NCBI GenBank assembly: GCA_964019135.1 | Contig: OZ025263.1 | Span: 34,698,133-34,762,132, forward strand | Source of the DNA: Arenicola marina | Lineage: Eukaryota > Annelida > Polychaeta > Arenicolidae | Direction: 5' to 3' | DNA length: 64,000 nucleotides | Part shown: piece by piece, positions 26,915-39,283 of the stretch | Layout: the number at the start of each line of letters is the position of its first letter | Position numbering within the stretch: the stretch's first letter is position 1 | Notes under the pieces: generated by a model | What the model was told of the DNA's origin: nothing | The model's input: only the letters and a program-made list of their open reading frames with translations | Databases searched by the model: none | Program-made: the position numbers and the translations under genes

Positions 26915-29900
26915 AAATCCAATCGCAGCTATCGGTCGAAAAGGTTGTGGGCAAGGCCGACTTGGATTGCCCGGAAATAAAGGTAAGTAATTTAGATCCT
27001 TTGTGTCATCCCCTTTTAATAAGTAATGGAGGGGTCGACTGTGTGGGGATCTGACCGCTCTTTACTCGATGCCAGGTGGATACTCAGTCTGCGGCCTTCA
27101 ATGTGGACTGCAAGGTGCCGCTGTCGTGGGATGACGGCGAACTGTCGGATTCTGACTCTGACTTCGCGGACATGTCCCGGTGCTCCTCTCCCTATCCCAA
27201 ATGCGACAAGGATGATGAGGAGGAAGATGTCTCAGAACTTAGCGCAGAAAAGCCGTGGAGTGGTGGGTAGAAATTGATCAGTACATCCCCGGTTTCATGA
27301 TTTTGACATTGCGATTCGAGCCGGCATATTGCGGTACACGTGGGTTGGCAGGATGCCAGCAAAAGGACCGCCCGTCTGCCCTCTGCTCTGTCACTCTGTC
27401 AGCATGGTGGGCTGGGTATACCAATTTCATGGAAATCTGAGCGTTTATGGTCGTTACAGTGGTACTATATTGCATGTTACTAACTATTATGCAAACTTAG
27501 TGGCCCTTGGTTTGATATCACAGTCTTATCTTGAGCGTTTGTATTTGAAATTGAAACCCGGATGGCGGTATGCGGCGGTTGTCGCTTTCGCGCCATTTTG
27601 GAAGTTTCGTTCACCACGTCTGATAACCAGAGTTCCAGAGATCTAGACTAGATAATGAAAATCCGTATTGCGTCGAGGATAATCTAATCATTCTGTCTTT
27701 CTAGTCAACCTTTTTTTCAACGACTTTTCAATATTAAGGCTTAGATTAAGATTTGTTCCCAACAAACAATGGAAACCTCCCGACCTAAGTAACATTAACA
27801 TTTTTATTTTATTCTAAATGCTGTATTAGACCTACATGAAGTTTATATTCCTGAGTTGGCTCGTCATGGATAAAGAGCATGAAGATGGTGGGGGTTTAAG
27901 TTGAATTGTTTAGTTAGGACAAGGTATTCAAAGGTTATGACCTTGTTTAAAAAAAACATGAGACCGGGTGGGTGGGACCACTAAATTACTACAATGGATT
28001 GGAGGGCATATGTAGAACAAGAGAAAATTGCATGATTTTGTGGTCATTGAGAGCGAAAGTTTTGTTTTAAAAAAAGGCATGTATGCAAAATACTTGAGTC
28101 TCCGCAAAGTATATAGAGGTTAATTCGAATACTTTCAACAATCAACTGGAATACTTAGTCCAGAGCAGCAATTTTGAAGAAAAAAACCTTAAGAACTCTA
28201 GTCTCTGGCTGGCACGTCCAGAAGAATTGCAGATTTCTGCTCTGGGAATTTAGAGAAAAAAAGGTCATTTAGGTGGCACATGTCTAGACTAAATTATGTG
28301 TAGATCTAGAAGTATATGGAGTAAAAAATATTCTGTGACCTACCATGCAATTTTATGAAATTCATAGAATGATTAAATCTGTCCTTTATTTGGGGTATTT
28401 TTGCGCCTAGTTTGGCAATTTTTATACCAATTTTTATATATAATTGATAGCTGAAGTTCTGTAGAATGTTTAGCCTTGCAAGACCAGATGTTCGGTCTCC
28501 CAAGGCTGCCAAAAGTGACTAATCATTCACCATGCTGATTCTTTTTCAGATTTCTTTCAGATATATATATATATTCATTTACAAGGTAAGTTTATACTTT
28601 AATACTTTTTAACAAATTCATGAACTGTTGTTTCATTGACTTTTTTACATCTTTTTCTCAGAGTTGACATGCAAGGAAAGGATCATTCAAGTATTCCTGA
28701 TATGGCTTCTGAAGCCATTGGTGGTGATTACGCTCCTGTTCATCTTTATATGCTCCTTGGATCTCCTGAGCTCTGCATTCCGTCTACTTGGAGGAAAGGC
28801 TGCGGGTGAGTGGTAGTGGAATTATGGCTCTATTTTGACCTGAGGAGCACAACAAGTACAAATACTTTGGATTCCTTTTGACTTTTGAAGTGACCAAATT
28901 GAAAGCATAAACAGGTGTCAAATCTTAACTTTTAAAATATACTTTTGTCAGCTTGGCTAGAAACAAGTTAATCCCAAGACCACTGGATGGATCAGTTTTT
29001 AAATCATGTGTAATATGTATCTCCAAAAGAAAATCATAAGTAGAATTCAGTGCTACAAACATCTTGTAATATATGTTGATATCTTTCCAGGTGAGGCGTT
29101 CTCTTCCAATGTGCTGATGCAGAACCCTGTGGCTGGGTTGATGATTGGAATCTTGTCCACAGTCTTGGTCCAGAGCTCCAGTACCTCGACTTCCATTGTG
29201 GTAACGATGGTTGCCAGTGGCAGTAAGTAAAGTTTTGTACTGGTAGTTTCAGTCCACAAATTATAATGTAGTGTTCTATGCAAGCGGGCCCCTGCATGGC
29301 TTGTATTCACCTGCACAAATGTCTTAGGTTATCCGCATTCTACACAAACATGAGAATTTTGTTTTCTCAAATGGTTGAGAGATAACTGCTAGAGACATCC
29401 CGCCTCTCTACCTTTGAACAAGCATCGTACGTATGCCAGCAAACTAATAGTTTTCATGACAGATAAACTCTAGTGACTACAAACTGCAAAGAAAACAGAT
29501 TTGACATTTATGATATTTCCTTGTTCCCCAAGTAATCAAATAATAACACTCCTGACAGGAATTGGAAATGATCAAAACCCTTGGTATGTGTTATTAGGAT
29601 GGCAAAACTAATGGGAGTGATTGACCAATTATGCAAAATTCTGTTTGAGAACTTTGTAATATTGCCCTATAATTAAATGAATGATGTTTTCTAATTTCAG
29701 TTTTGGAAGTGCGGCCCGCTATTCCAATTGTGATGGGTGCAAACATTGGCACATCTGTCACAAACACTATTGTATCACTGGCACAGTCTTCCGACAGAGG
29801 TCAATTTGAACTGGCCTTTGCTGGAGCCACTGTTCATGATATGTTCAATTGGCTTGCTGTCCTGGTATTTCTGCCGTTGGAAGTGGCTTCGGGTAAGCCT

Positions 29901-32212
29901 AATATAGACCAATATGCACAGTAATTTGTTACTATTTAAATTAGAATCTAGTAAGTTTGCTTACATAGCACCAAATTTTTCTCTTATACCAAGTGGCTTG
30001 TATGTTTTATTTTCCTTAAACACATTTGGTATTTTGGTGTTTTTCTGAAAGTCACAAAACTATGTAAATACATGTATCTGAATATTTTCTGATATTTCTT
30101 ATAGGCTATTTGTACTTCTTGACTGGGGCGATTGTGGACAATGTCAACTTGGAAACTACTGAGATGACGAAGCATGATATGCTGAAGGCGCTGACTAAGC
30201 CGGTGACCAGTCAGATTGTCCAGGTGCGGCTCAAATATTCATGTTCTGTCTGAATGCTATGACTTTGTTATCTGGCATATATGTTTATGCCTTTTTTTTG
30301 CCTTTTTTTTTTTAGTTCTACAGTTTTTGTTGACAACTGTCAGTCTGGATAACTAATCATGGGTGACAGTAAATGTAGATCTTAATTACTTGGGGTGTCA
30401 TCATGTATTGGTCCTCAATTGTTTGGCTCTAAGCTAAAGTGCATTTTGTCTTTCAGCTGGATAAAAAGGTGATTGAAAAGATTGCGCTTGGGCATGAGGA
30501 ATATCTCAACAAAAGTCTTCTCAAGGTGAGTGTTGTCAATTCAATTTTAGCCTTCATGTCCATGAAAGTAAAACTACTACAAATTCACTAATTTTTTACT
30601 GAAATTGCATTTGCATTGTCACACATTTGCATAGCTAGTCTTTTTGATGTCCTTCTTCATAGGAATGGTGTGGCTACGAGACGATGCTGGTTCCTTTACA
30701 ACCCATCAATGCAACTGAAAATGGGACCCAACTGGACATAACAAGCAATGAAACAATATATGAACTGGTGAAGAAACCTATCGAGCAATGTAAGTTCTGG
30801 CTATTTTCGACAATATGTAGAGACATTTTCTTACCTTGTACATGATTTAAATATTTACAGTATAGCTTGAATTAGATTATTAAAATGGATAAAACACCGG
30901 ATGGTCAGTACAGTACTTAAATGTTAGGCTCACTGTTCCTTGGTGTGGTAGGTTATATATAGTGGGTGTGCTCTTGTTGATTATAGGTTCCTACCTGTTC
31001 CACGACACCGGTCTCAGTGACACGCTGGTGGGTATCATACTGCTGGCCGTCTCCCTCACCATCCTCTGCACGTGTCTCGTCATGATCGTCAAGGTGCTCA
31101 ACTCTGCCCTGAAGGGTAAGTTGGCGGGCGCCGCCCAGCGCCTCATCAACAAGGATCTGCCGGGGCGGTGCGGCTACTTCACCGGCTACCTGGCCCTGGT
31201 GGCCGGGGCCGGCATGACCATCCTGGTGCAGAGCAGCTCTGTCTTCACCTCCACGCTGACCCCGCTGGTGGGCATGGGCGTGATCAGCTTGGAGCGCATG
31301 TACCCGCTCACCCTGGGCTCCAACATCGGCACGACGACCACCGGTCTGCTGGCCGCCATGGCTGCCTCTGGCGACAAGCTCCGGCCCGCCCTGCAGATCG
31401 CGCTCGTCCACCTGTTCTTCAACATCAGCGGCATCCTGCTGTTCTTCCCCGTCCCCTACATGCGCTGGCCCATCGGGCTGGCGCGTCTCATGGGCCGCAC
31501 CACGGCTAAGTATCGCTGGTTCGCCATCCTCTACCTGGTCCTCATGTTCTTCATCCTCCCCAGCAGCCTGTTCGCCCTCTCCATGACGGGCACTATCATC
31601 TTCTTCACGGTCCTCTCCGTGGTCTGCGGCTTCTTCATCTTCCTGGGCGTCCTCAACGTCCTTAAGAAGCGCTACCGCGAGCGGCTCTCCCCGCGAGGCC
31701 GCCGCGTCGTCGACAGCTTTCCCCGCTGCTTCTACTCCCTGGAGCCGCTCGACGCCAAGATCCAGTGGCTCTGCGCCAAGGTGAAGGCCGCCGCTGGCTG
31801 GGTCCGCCGCACCTGCTGCCCCTGCATTCCCCGGAGGTCGGCGGGCTGCTGCTGCCGCCGCGGTCGGTGTAAAGAGGACGAGGAGGCCAAGCCAGGCGGC
31901 CACCCCCACGAGGAGGCCGACCTCGCCCTCAACGACTCCAACACCCCCATGCTGCTCATGGGCAGCAAAGACTCTAGCCAAAACAGCTCTCTCCTGGCCG
32001 CTGACGAGGGCCTGGGAGGGGAGGAGCCGCCACCAAAGGGGAGTGGGGACCAGACTGAGGGGCTGGTGACCCAGGTACAGAGCATATTCCGTGCAGTGGA
32101 CGGCGCGCTACCCACTCCGGTGATCCACGTGGGTGACAGCGCCTACGCCTCCAAAGACAATAGCCCCAACCTGTCTAAATGCCCCTCCACCGAGAAGGTG
32201 TCGCCGGTATGA
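26911..32212 (+). CDS. Sodium-dependent phosphate cotransporter, SLC34 (NaPi-II) family
   Basis: The product imports inorganic phosphate with Na+ across the plasma membrane. Exons: 26911-26982, 27076-27262, 28662-28805, 29091-29222, 29701-29892, 30105-30223, 30457-30525, 30663-30789, 30987-32212; 2268 nt, 755 aa, all introns GT-AG. Junctions restore family sequence, such as WSEL at 85-88 across exons 2/3. The two inverted-repeat QSSS motifs lie at 162-165 and 429-432. AGATVHD at 219-225 keeps the A-x-A-x-x-x-D set that marks electrogenic members. The large outer loop (about 283-347) has four N-glycosylation sequons (N300, N321, N325, N334). A cysteine cluster at about 620-642 resembles NaPi-IIb (SLC34A2) tails. 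Exon 9 alone encodes the second half and is much more GC-rich than exons 1-8. SLC34A2-like is likely, but an invertebrate gene may predate the vertebrate A1/A2/A3 split. Confidence 0.93.
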
Positions 32213-33095
32213 CCCCGACTGTCTCATTAGGCCTATGTATCATATCATTTAAGTCGTTAAATCATTATCAAGTGTCGTTAGTATTGTCATTTGTCGTGCA
32301 ATGTTCAGCATTGCTTCACTCCCAAACGCGTTTTATTGTAGGCTTCAATTTACACGTTTATCATTCATTTACGCGATTCACTGTGTTGATCAAGACTGCT
32401 GGTGTTCGTGCCTCATCGTTGTGGCCAGATCTATAGAAATTCATCCAATCAATTGTAAAAGAAGATTTTATTTTGTATTCAAAGTCTAGTTATATAGTAC
32501 TTGATAGTACATTATTAAGTTTACTTTACAGGATTGGTTTATGTTGAGATTTTAAACTGCACATAGCGTGGCCATGTTTAAATGCATGTGTCTTCCAATA
32601 TTTCAATTCTATTAAAATACTTACAGGTCCTTAAGTTGGGACTGCTCAAATGTTGATGATTAAAATACCTATAGTCTAAGCACCGCGCTTACCTGTTGTG
32701 CCCTCCAGTGTGATGGCTTGCTACGTAACGGTAACAGACTCCTCCTTGGCGTATCTCGTGTTATGTTTGATTAAATTGGTTTTATTCTCTTTGTATCCGG
32801 CAGCTAGACTTCATGACTTGTAAGGTGTAATCTCGCGCCAAGTTCGCATTTCAAACTTCTGTTTAGTTACGCAGCTAGGAAACATTTGCTCAGTGTTTAC
32901 AAGTTTTATAAAAGTAATTTATTGATGAACAAAACAAGAACAAAGTACGGTGATGTAAAAATGAAGCAAAGAGCTATAAGAGAACTACCGATGTGAGAAG
33001 AGTGAATGTAGCATATTAAACAATGTTGCTTGGTGACGGCTTTGCATATTGTCCATTGATGTCTGAATGAAATAAAACATTCTTGTGCATTTATT
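32213..33095 (+). other. 3' untranslated region of the SLC34 gene
   Basis: AT-rich sequence after the stop. The best poly(A) signal is AATAAA at 33071-33076, followed by a GT-rich stretch, giving a 3' UTR of about 870-880 nt. An ATTAAA near 32612 could give a shorter form. Confidence 0.6.
33071..33076 (+). terminator. Poly(A) signal AATAAA for the SLC34 gene
   Basis: Canonical hexamer with downstream TTCTTGTGCATTTATTTCTT, a GU/U-rich element at the usual distance. Confidence 0.6.
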
Positions 33096-33949
33096 TCTTG
33101 TATTTTTTCTGGCTATGGATCTGAAACCCGTTTTTATTTTCGGGTGATTGAAACTTCTATATCCGACATGAAAGCTTCTATATCAGACATAGTGAATCAT
33201 TATGGCAGTAATCTGAATCTGCACACGCGCAGAGGATTTAATATTAAAGCTGCTTGTCTAGCTTTTTCCGCCGAATCTAGGCTCAGGCGCCATGCCAGCT
33301 TTGATATGGCAAACTTTTCTATCCCGGGACCACTGCTACTTCTAACGAAGCATCGCGAAGCACAAAAACTGAATTGAAAACGAAGTTAAAAACCTGTGGT
33401 TAATTGGTATCACGGGCAAGGCGAAGAGACTGCATTTGGCCGTCTGGCATGCGTGGAATATAGACCAGAAATGTTGGAGGATTCAAGGACTGATCCTTAT
33501 TTGTATTTTGACCTAGTTCTGGTAGGAAAATAGCTCGATATGCAAATTTAATATTCCTACTAAACTGTGATCGCATAATAAAAACCGATTAAATGCGCGC
33601 ATACCCAGACGTATTTAAAAGGCTGCAAAGTCAGCATGTCTCAGATCAACAAAATAAACCCGCTTTGAACAAATGTGACTAGTAATTTTGTTGTTAATCC
33701 TACACTTCCACTTTAACCGGAGCTGCTGGGTGACGTCACTCTTGTTTGCGCAAGACAGTTTTCAGTGTAACTTTCATAGGGAAAACTACATTATCGGATA
33801 ACAATTTTGAAGGAAATTCTCGACGTCGTCAACAAGACTGAAAATGAAGCGCAAGTGGATTAATCTCCACTTGCGAATAATAATAATGGCACTTCATGAT
33901 TATGTTATATTGTTCCAGGCCAGATGATTAGTAATTTGTAGACGGCTTC
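33096..33949. other. Intergenic, no gene recognised
   Basis: Unique sequence between the SLC34 3' end and the 27-bp array. Nothing convincing is seen. A short inverted pair AAGTGGATTAATCTCCACTT at about 33853 can form a hairpin. Confidence 0.4.
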
Positions 33950-36900
33950 TGCATGCATCACTATCGTCAGTCCAACGGCAAACATTACTATCGTCTATCC
34001 AACGGCATACAGTACCACGGCAAACATTATCATCGACTGTCCAACGGCAAACATTACCATCGTTTGTCCAACGGCAAAAAATACCATCGTCTGTCCGACG
34101 GCAAACATTACCATCGTCTGTCTAACGGTAAACATTACTATCGTCTGTCCAACGGCAACAGTACCATCGTCTGTCCAACGGCAAACATTACTATCGTCTG
34201 TCCAACGGCAACAGTACCATCGTCTGTCTAACGATAAACATTACTATCGTCTGTCCAACGGCAACATTACCATCGTCTGTCCAACGGCATACAGTACCAC
34301 GGCAAACATTACCATCGTCTGTCCAACGGCAAACATTACCATCGTCTGTCCAACGGCAAACATTATCATCGTCTGTCTAACGGCAAACATTACCATCGCC
34401 TGTCCAACGGCAAACATTACCATCGTCTCTCCAACGGCAAACATTACCATCGACTGTCCAACGGCATACAGTACCACGGCAAATATTACCATCGTCTGTC
34501 CAACGGCAAACATTACCATCGTCTGTCCAACCGCAAACATTACCATCGTCTGTCCGACGGCAAACATTACCATCGTCTGTCCAACGGCATACAGTACCAC
34601 GGCAAACATTATCATCGATTGTCCAACGGCAAACATTACCATCGTCTGTCCAACGGCAAACATTACCATCGTCTGTCCAGTGGCATACAGTACCACGGCA
34701 AACATTATCATCGATTGTCCAACGGCAAACATTACCATCGTTTGTCCAACGGCAAAAAATACCATCGTCTGTCCGACGGCAAACATTACCATCGTCTGTC
34801 TAACGGTAAACATTACTATCGTCTGTCCAAAGGCAACAGTACCATCGTCTGTCCAACGGCAAACATTACTATCGTCTGTCCAACGGCAACAGTACCATCA
34901 TCTGTCTCACGGTAAACATTACTATCGTCTGTCCAACGGCAACATTACCATCGTCTGTCCAACGGCATACAGTACCACGGCAAACATTACCATCGTCTGT
35001 CCAACGGCAAACATTACCATCGTCTGTCCAACGGCAAACATTATCATCGTCTGTCTAACGGCAAACATTACCATCGCCTGTCCAACGGCAAACATTACCA
35101 TCGACTGTCCAACGGCAAACATTACCATCGTCTGTCCAACCGCAAACATTACCATCGTCTGTCCGACGGCAAACATTACCATCGTCTGTCCAACGGCATA
35201 CAGTACCACGGCAAACATTATCATCGATTGTCCAACGGCAAACATTACCATCGTCTGTCCAACGGCAAACATTACCATCGTCTGTCCAGTGGCATACAGT
35301 ACCACGGCAAACATTATCATCGATTGTCCAACGGCAAACATTACCATCGTCTGTCCAACGGCAACAGTACCATCGTCTGTCCAACGGCATACAGTACCAC
35401 GGCAAACATTATCATCGACTGTCCAACGGCAAACATTACCATCGTTTGTCCAACGGCAAAAAATACCATCGTCTGTCCGACGGCAAACATTACCATCGTC
35501 TGTCTAACGGTAAACATTACTATCGTCTGTCCAACGGCAACAGTACCATCGTCTGTCCAACGGCAAACATTACTATCGTCTGTTCAACGGCAACAGTACC
35601 ATCGTCTGTCTAACGGTAAACATTACTATCGTCTGTCCAACGGCAACATTACCATCGTCTGTCCAACGGCATACAGTACCACGGCAAACATTACCATCGT
35701 CTGTCCAACGGCAAACATTACCATCGTCTGTCCAACGGCAAACATTATCATCGTCTGTCTAACGGCAAACATTACCATCGCCTGTCCAACGGCAAACATT
35801 ATCATCGACTGTCCAACGGCAAACATTACCATCGTCTGTCCAACCGCAAACATTACCATCGTCTGTCCGACGGCAAACATTACCATCGTCTGTCCAACGG
35901 CATACAGTACCACGGCAAACATTATCATCGATTGTCCAACGGCAAACATTACCATCGTCTGTCCAACGGCAAACATTACCATCGTCTGTCCAGTGGCATA
36001 CAGTACCACGGCAAACATTATCATCGATTGTCCAACGGCAAACATTACCATCGTCTGTCCAACGGCAACAGTACCATCGTCTGTCCAACGGCATACAGTA
36101 CCACGGCAAACATTATCATCGACTGTCCAACGGCAAACATTACCATCGTTTGTCCAACGGCAAAAAATACCATCGTCTGTCCGACGGCAAACATTACCAT
36201 CGTCTGTCTAACGGTAAACATTACTATCGTCTGTCCAACGGCAACAGTACCATCGTCTGTCCAACGGCAAACATTACTATCGTCTGTTCAACGGCAACAG
36301 TACCATCGTCTGTCTAACGGTAAACATTACTATCGTCTGTCCAACGGCAACATTACCATCGTCTGTCCAACGGCATACAGTACCACGGCAAACATTACCA
36401 TCGTCTGTCCAACGGCAAACATTACCATCGTCTGTCCAACGGCAAACATTATCATCGTCTAACGGCAAACATTACCATCGCCTGTCCAACGGCAAACATT
36501 TCCATCGTCTCTCCAACGGCAAACATTACCATCGACTGTCCAACGGCATACAGTACCACGGCAAACATTACCATCGTCTGTCCAACGGCAAACATTACCA
36601 TCGTCTGTCCAACCGCAAACATTAACATCGTCTGTCCGACGGCAAACATTACCATCGTCTGTCCAACGGCATACAGTACCACGGCAAACATTATCATCGA
36701 TTGTCCAACGGCAAACATTACCATCGTCTGTCCAACGGCAACAGTACCATCGTCTGTCCAACGGCAAACATTACTATCGTCTGTCCAACGGCAACAGTAC
36801 CATCGTCTGTCCAACGGCATACAGTACCACGGCAAACATTACCATCGTCTGTCCAACGGCAAACATTACCATCGTCTGTCCAACCGCAAACATTACTATC

Positions 36901-37765
36901 GTCTGTCCAACGGCAACAGTACCATCGTCTGTCCAACGGCATACAGTACCACGGCAAACATTATCATCGATTGTCCAACGGTAAACATTACTATCGTCTG
37001 TCCAACGGCAACAGTACCATCGTCTGTCCAACGGCAAACATTACTATCGTCTGTCCAACGGCAACAGTACCATCGTCTGTCTAACGGTAAACATTACTAT
37101 CGTCTGTCCAACGGCAACATTACCATCGTCTGTCCAAAGGCATACAGTACCACGGCAAACATTACCATCGTCTGTCCAACGGCAAACATTACCATCGTCT
37201 GTCCAACGGCAAACATTATCATCGTCTGTCTAACGGCAAACATTAACATCGCCTGTCCAACGGCAAACATTACCATCGTCTCTCCAACGGCAAACATTAC
37301 CATCGACTGTCCAACGGCATACAGTACCACGGCAAACATTACCATCGTCTGTCCAACGGCAAACATTACCATCGTCTGTCCAACCGCAAACATTACCATC
37401 GTCTGTCCGACGGCAAACATTGCCATCGTCTGTCCAACGGCATACAGTACCACGGCAAACATTATCATCGATTGTCCAACGGCAAACATTACCATCGTCT
37501 GTCCAACGGCAACAGTACCATCGTCTGTCCAACGGCATACAGTACCACGGCAAACATTATCATCGACTGTCCAACGGCAAACATTACCATCGTCTGTCCA
37601 ACGGCAAAAAATACCATCGTCTGTCCAACCGCAAACATTACCATCGTCTGTCCGACGGCAAACATTACCATCGTCTGTCCAACGGCATACAGTACCACGG
37701 CAAACATTATCATCGACTGTCCAACGGCAAACATTACCATCGTCTGTCCAACGGCAACAGTACCA
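33950..37765. repeat. 27-bp minisatellite with about 704-bp higher-order duplication
   Basis: The basic unit is CAACGGCAAACATTACCATC plus GTCTGTC. It is mixed with a longer variant carrying CATACAGTACCACGG and a shorter one carrying CAACAGTACC. Blocks are repeated at higher order: the pattern beginning near 34922 recurs at 35626, and the one at 35228 recurs at 35932, both 704 bp apart; a related shift of 609 bp links 34619 to 35228. Open frames on both strands, up to 327 codons, follow from the 27-bp length and are not taken as genes. The array ends directly at a SINE tail. Confidence 0.95.
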
Positions 37766-38570
37766 TAGTTTGTCCCCAGGGTTGACCCCCTACTCTTTGC
37801 GAAGAAAGACATGGGATTGTAGGGAACTCAGAATTTAGTGTAGAGACCCCAGTGTAGCATACAGTTTAGTTAACCACAACAAGTAAGTCACCCTAGGGGC
37901 GTAGGGCCAGAGTGGATGGGTGGGGAGATATCCCAAGGGAGGCATGCAGCTACTGGCCGAGAGAGTTTACGACCGCTGACCAGCGGGGGGTTACCTGTTT
38001 AAGTGCAGGCGATCGGGATCCAGAGATGCGGGCCGCGTATGTTTAGCGCTAGATTAGGCTAGGCGGGGGCGGTCAAGCTGTAGTTTATTTAGGAGTGGGG
38101 GGGGGGGGTGGGGTGGTTAAAAGATAGATTGGACGAACACGTTGCACGTGCTGGGAGTAGTATGGCAGTGGGGGTAGACGGGGAGAGCTTTTTAGGGATA
38201 TATAAAGGGGTGCGGGAATGCAGAGAGAGAAAAGAACTTGAGCGGGAGACAACAGATACAGATAGATTATAGCAGAGGCCACCAAAATATATACGGACTA
38301 TGAAATAAACCTAAAGAAACAGAAACAACTTGTGTTGTGGACTTATGCGGAATAACTGTACAACTGGTGTCAGAACTAGCGAAAGGATTTTATATAAAGG
38401 GTTTGCGATAACCCGATAAAACCGAGAACACTACAGGATCTTTATCCTGCGACCACACAGACATGGCCACAGCGGGGCTCGACTTGTCAATCCACGTGCC
38501 GTTAGGCTCTCAGGTGGCCAGAGCACTCGATGCGAGCTCTCTAACCCACTGAGCTACCGGGCCGGCCCCC
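37766..38570 (-). mobile_element. tRNA-derived SINE (family C), split by an LTR insertion
   Basis: The minus-strand head carries GGTAGCTCAGTGGGTTAGAG, an A-box. The body matches the second copy at 39791-40477, including CTACTCTTTGCGAAGAA and CATGGCCACAGCGG. The two halves, 37766-37817 and 38436-38570, are separated by the LTR insert. The tail of this copy abuts the 27-bp array. Confidence 0.8.
37818..38435 (+). mobile_element. Solo LTR of an LTR retrotransposon inserted in a SINE
   Basis: A 618-bp insert begins TGTAG and ends CTACA, a 5-bp terminal inverted repeat, and is flanked by GGAT on both sides (37814-37817 and 38436-38439). The uninterrupted SINE copy at 39.8 kb shows the empty site. 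A TATA-like motif near 38199 and an AATAAA near 38303 fit a U3-R-U5 layout. No internal region remains, so it is a fossil left by LTR-LTR recombination. Family undetermined; Gypsy-like is possible. Confidence 0.75.
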
Positions 38571-39283
38571 TGCCCAACCTGGACAGGCGATGGCAATCTT
38601 TGACATATTTCAACAGCATGGTATGAAAATGATTGTCTACAAACACACAAATATAGGAATGCTGGGGGGCTCCTTAAGTTTCAGTTTCAATGAAAAACCA
38701 TTCATCTGGTCTGAGCTTTCCCTCTAAGCTTTACTCAGATCAGTCTTAGGCTTCGAGAGGACGTGAGCAGCCTTGGCATCAGCTGCCAGGGGAATGTGTG
38801 CTTCTCACATAACGCCTCTTGTACCCTAGTCATTACTTCCAGCCCAGTAATCATTATTTATGTGAAACATTAAAGAAAGTCGAGATCTAACTTTGCATAT
38901 GTATATGTGTACTTAGATTTATTGAAGACATTGCACGGTACATGTTCGGTCTTGTCACGCCTCCTCGCCGGACTGGCAATAATAAATAAACCCACGCAGC
39001 ACTAGTGGCTCATGAACCCTTACTTTGAACACCAAGTGTGGTTCCACATTCACACCAATCTGTTTGCATTGTTTCAAACCTACTGCAGAGTATATATCTC
39101 ATGTTTGGCGGGGATCGAATCAACAGAAGACACGTTCATACCGCCTGTCTGATATCACTTGAGGTTCCAATCCTAGTTTCAGTGTCTTATCCCAGCGTGG
39201 GTCTGGACCAAGAGGAGGCCGACTGTGTGGCGGACGGTGACAGTTCAAGTGGGCGCTCAGGTCATTGCCACTCACTGCTGTGG
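38571..39283 (-). other. FMC1 3' untranslated region and flank
   Basis: Downstream of the FMC1 stop on the minus strand. AATAAA on the minus strand at 38918-38923 would give a 3' UTR of about 360 nt. The remainder up to the SINE is unique sequence. Confidence 0.5.
38918..38923 (-). terminator. Candidate FMC1 poly(A) signal
   Basis: AATAAA on the minus strand, followed by a T/G-containing stretch. It is the first canonical hexamer I found after the FMC1 stop. Confidence 0.5.

Noticed and set aside
30953-31981. 342-codon minus-strand frame opposite SLC34 exon 9
   Set aside because: It is the complement of a GC-rich conserved coding exon, is low-complexity, and shows no family resemblance.
34680-36211. 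275- and 327-codon frames in the 27-bp array
   Set aside because: Both strands are open; the frames follow the repeat and stop where unit length shifts.
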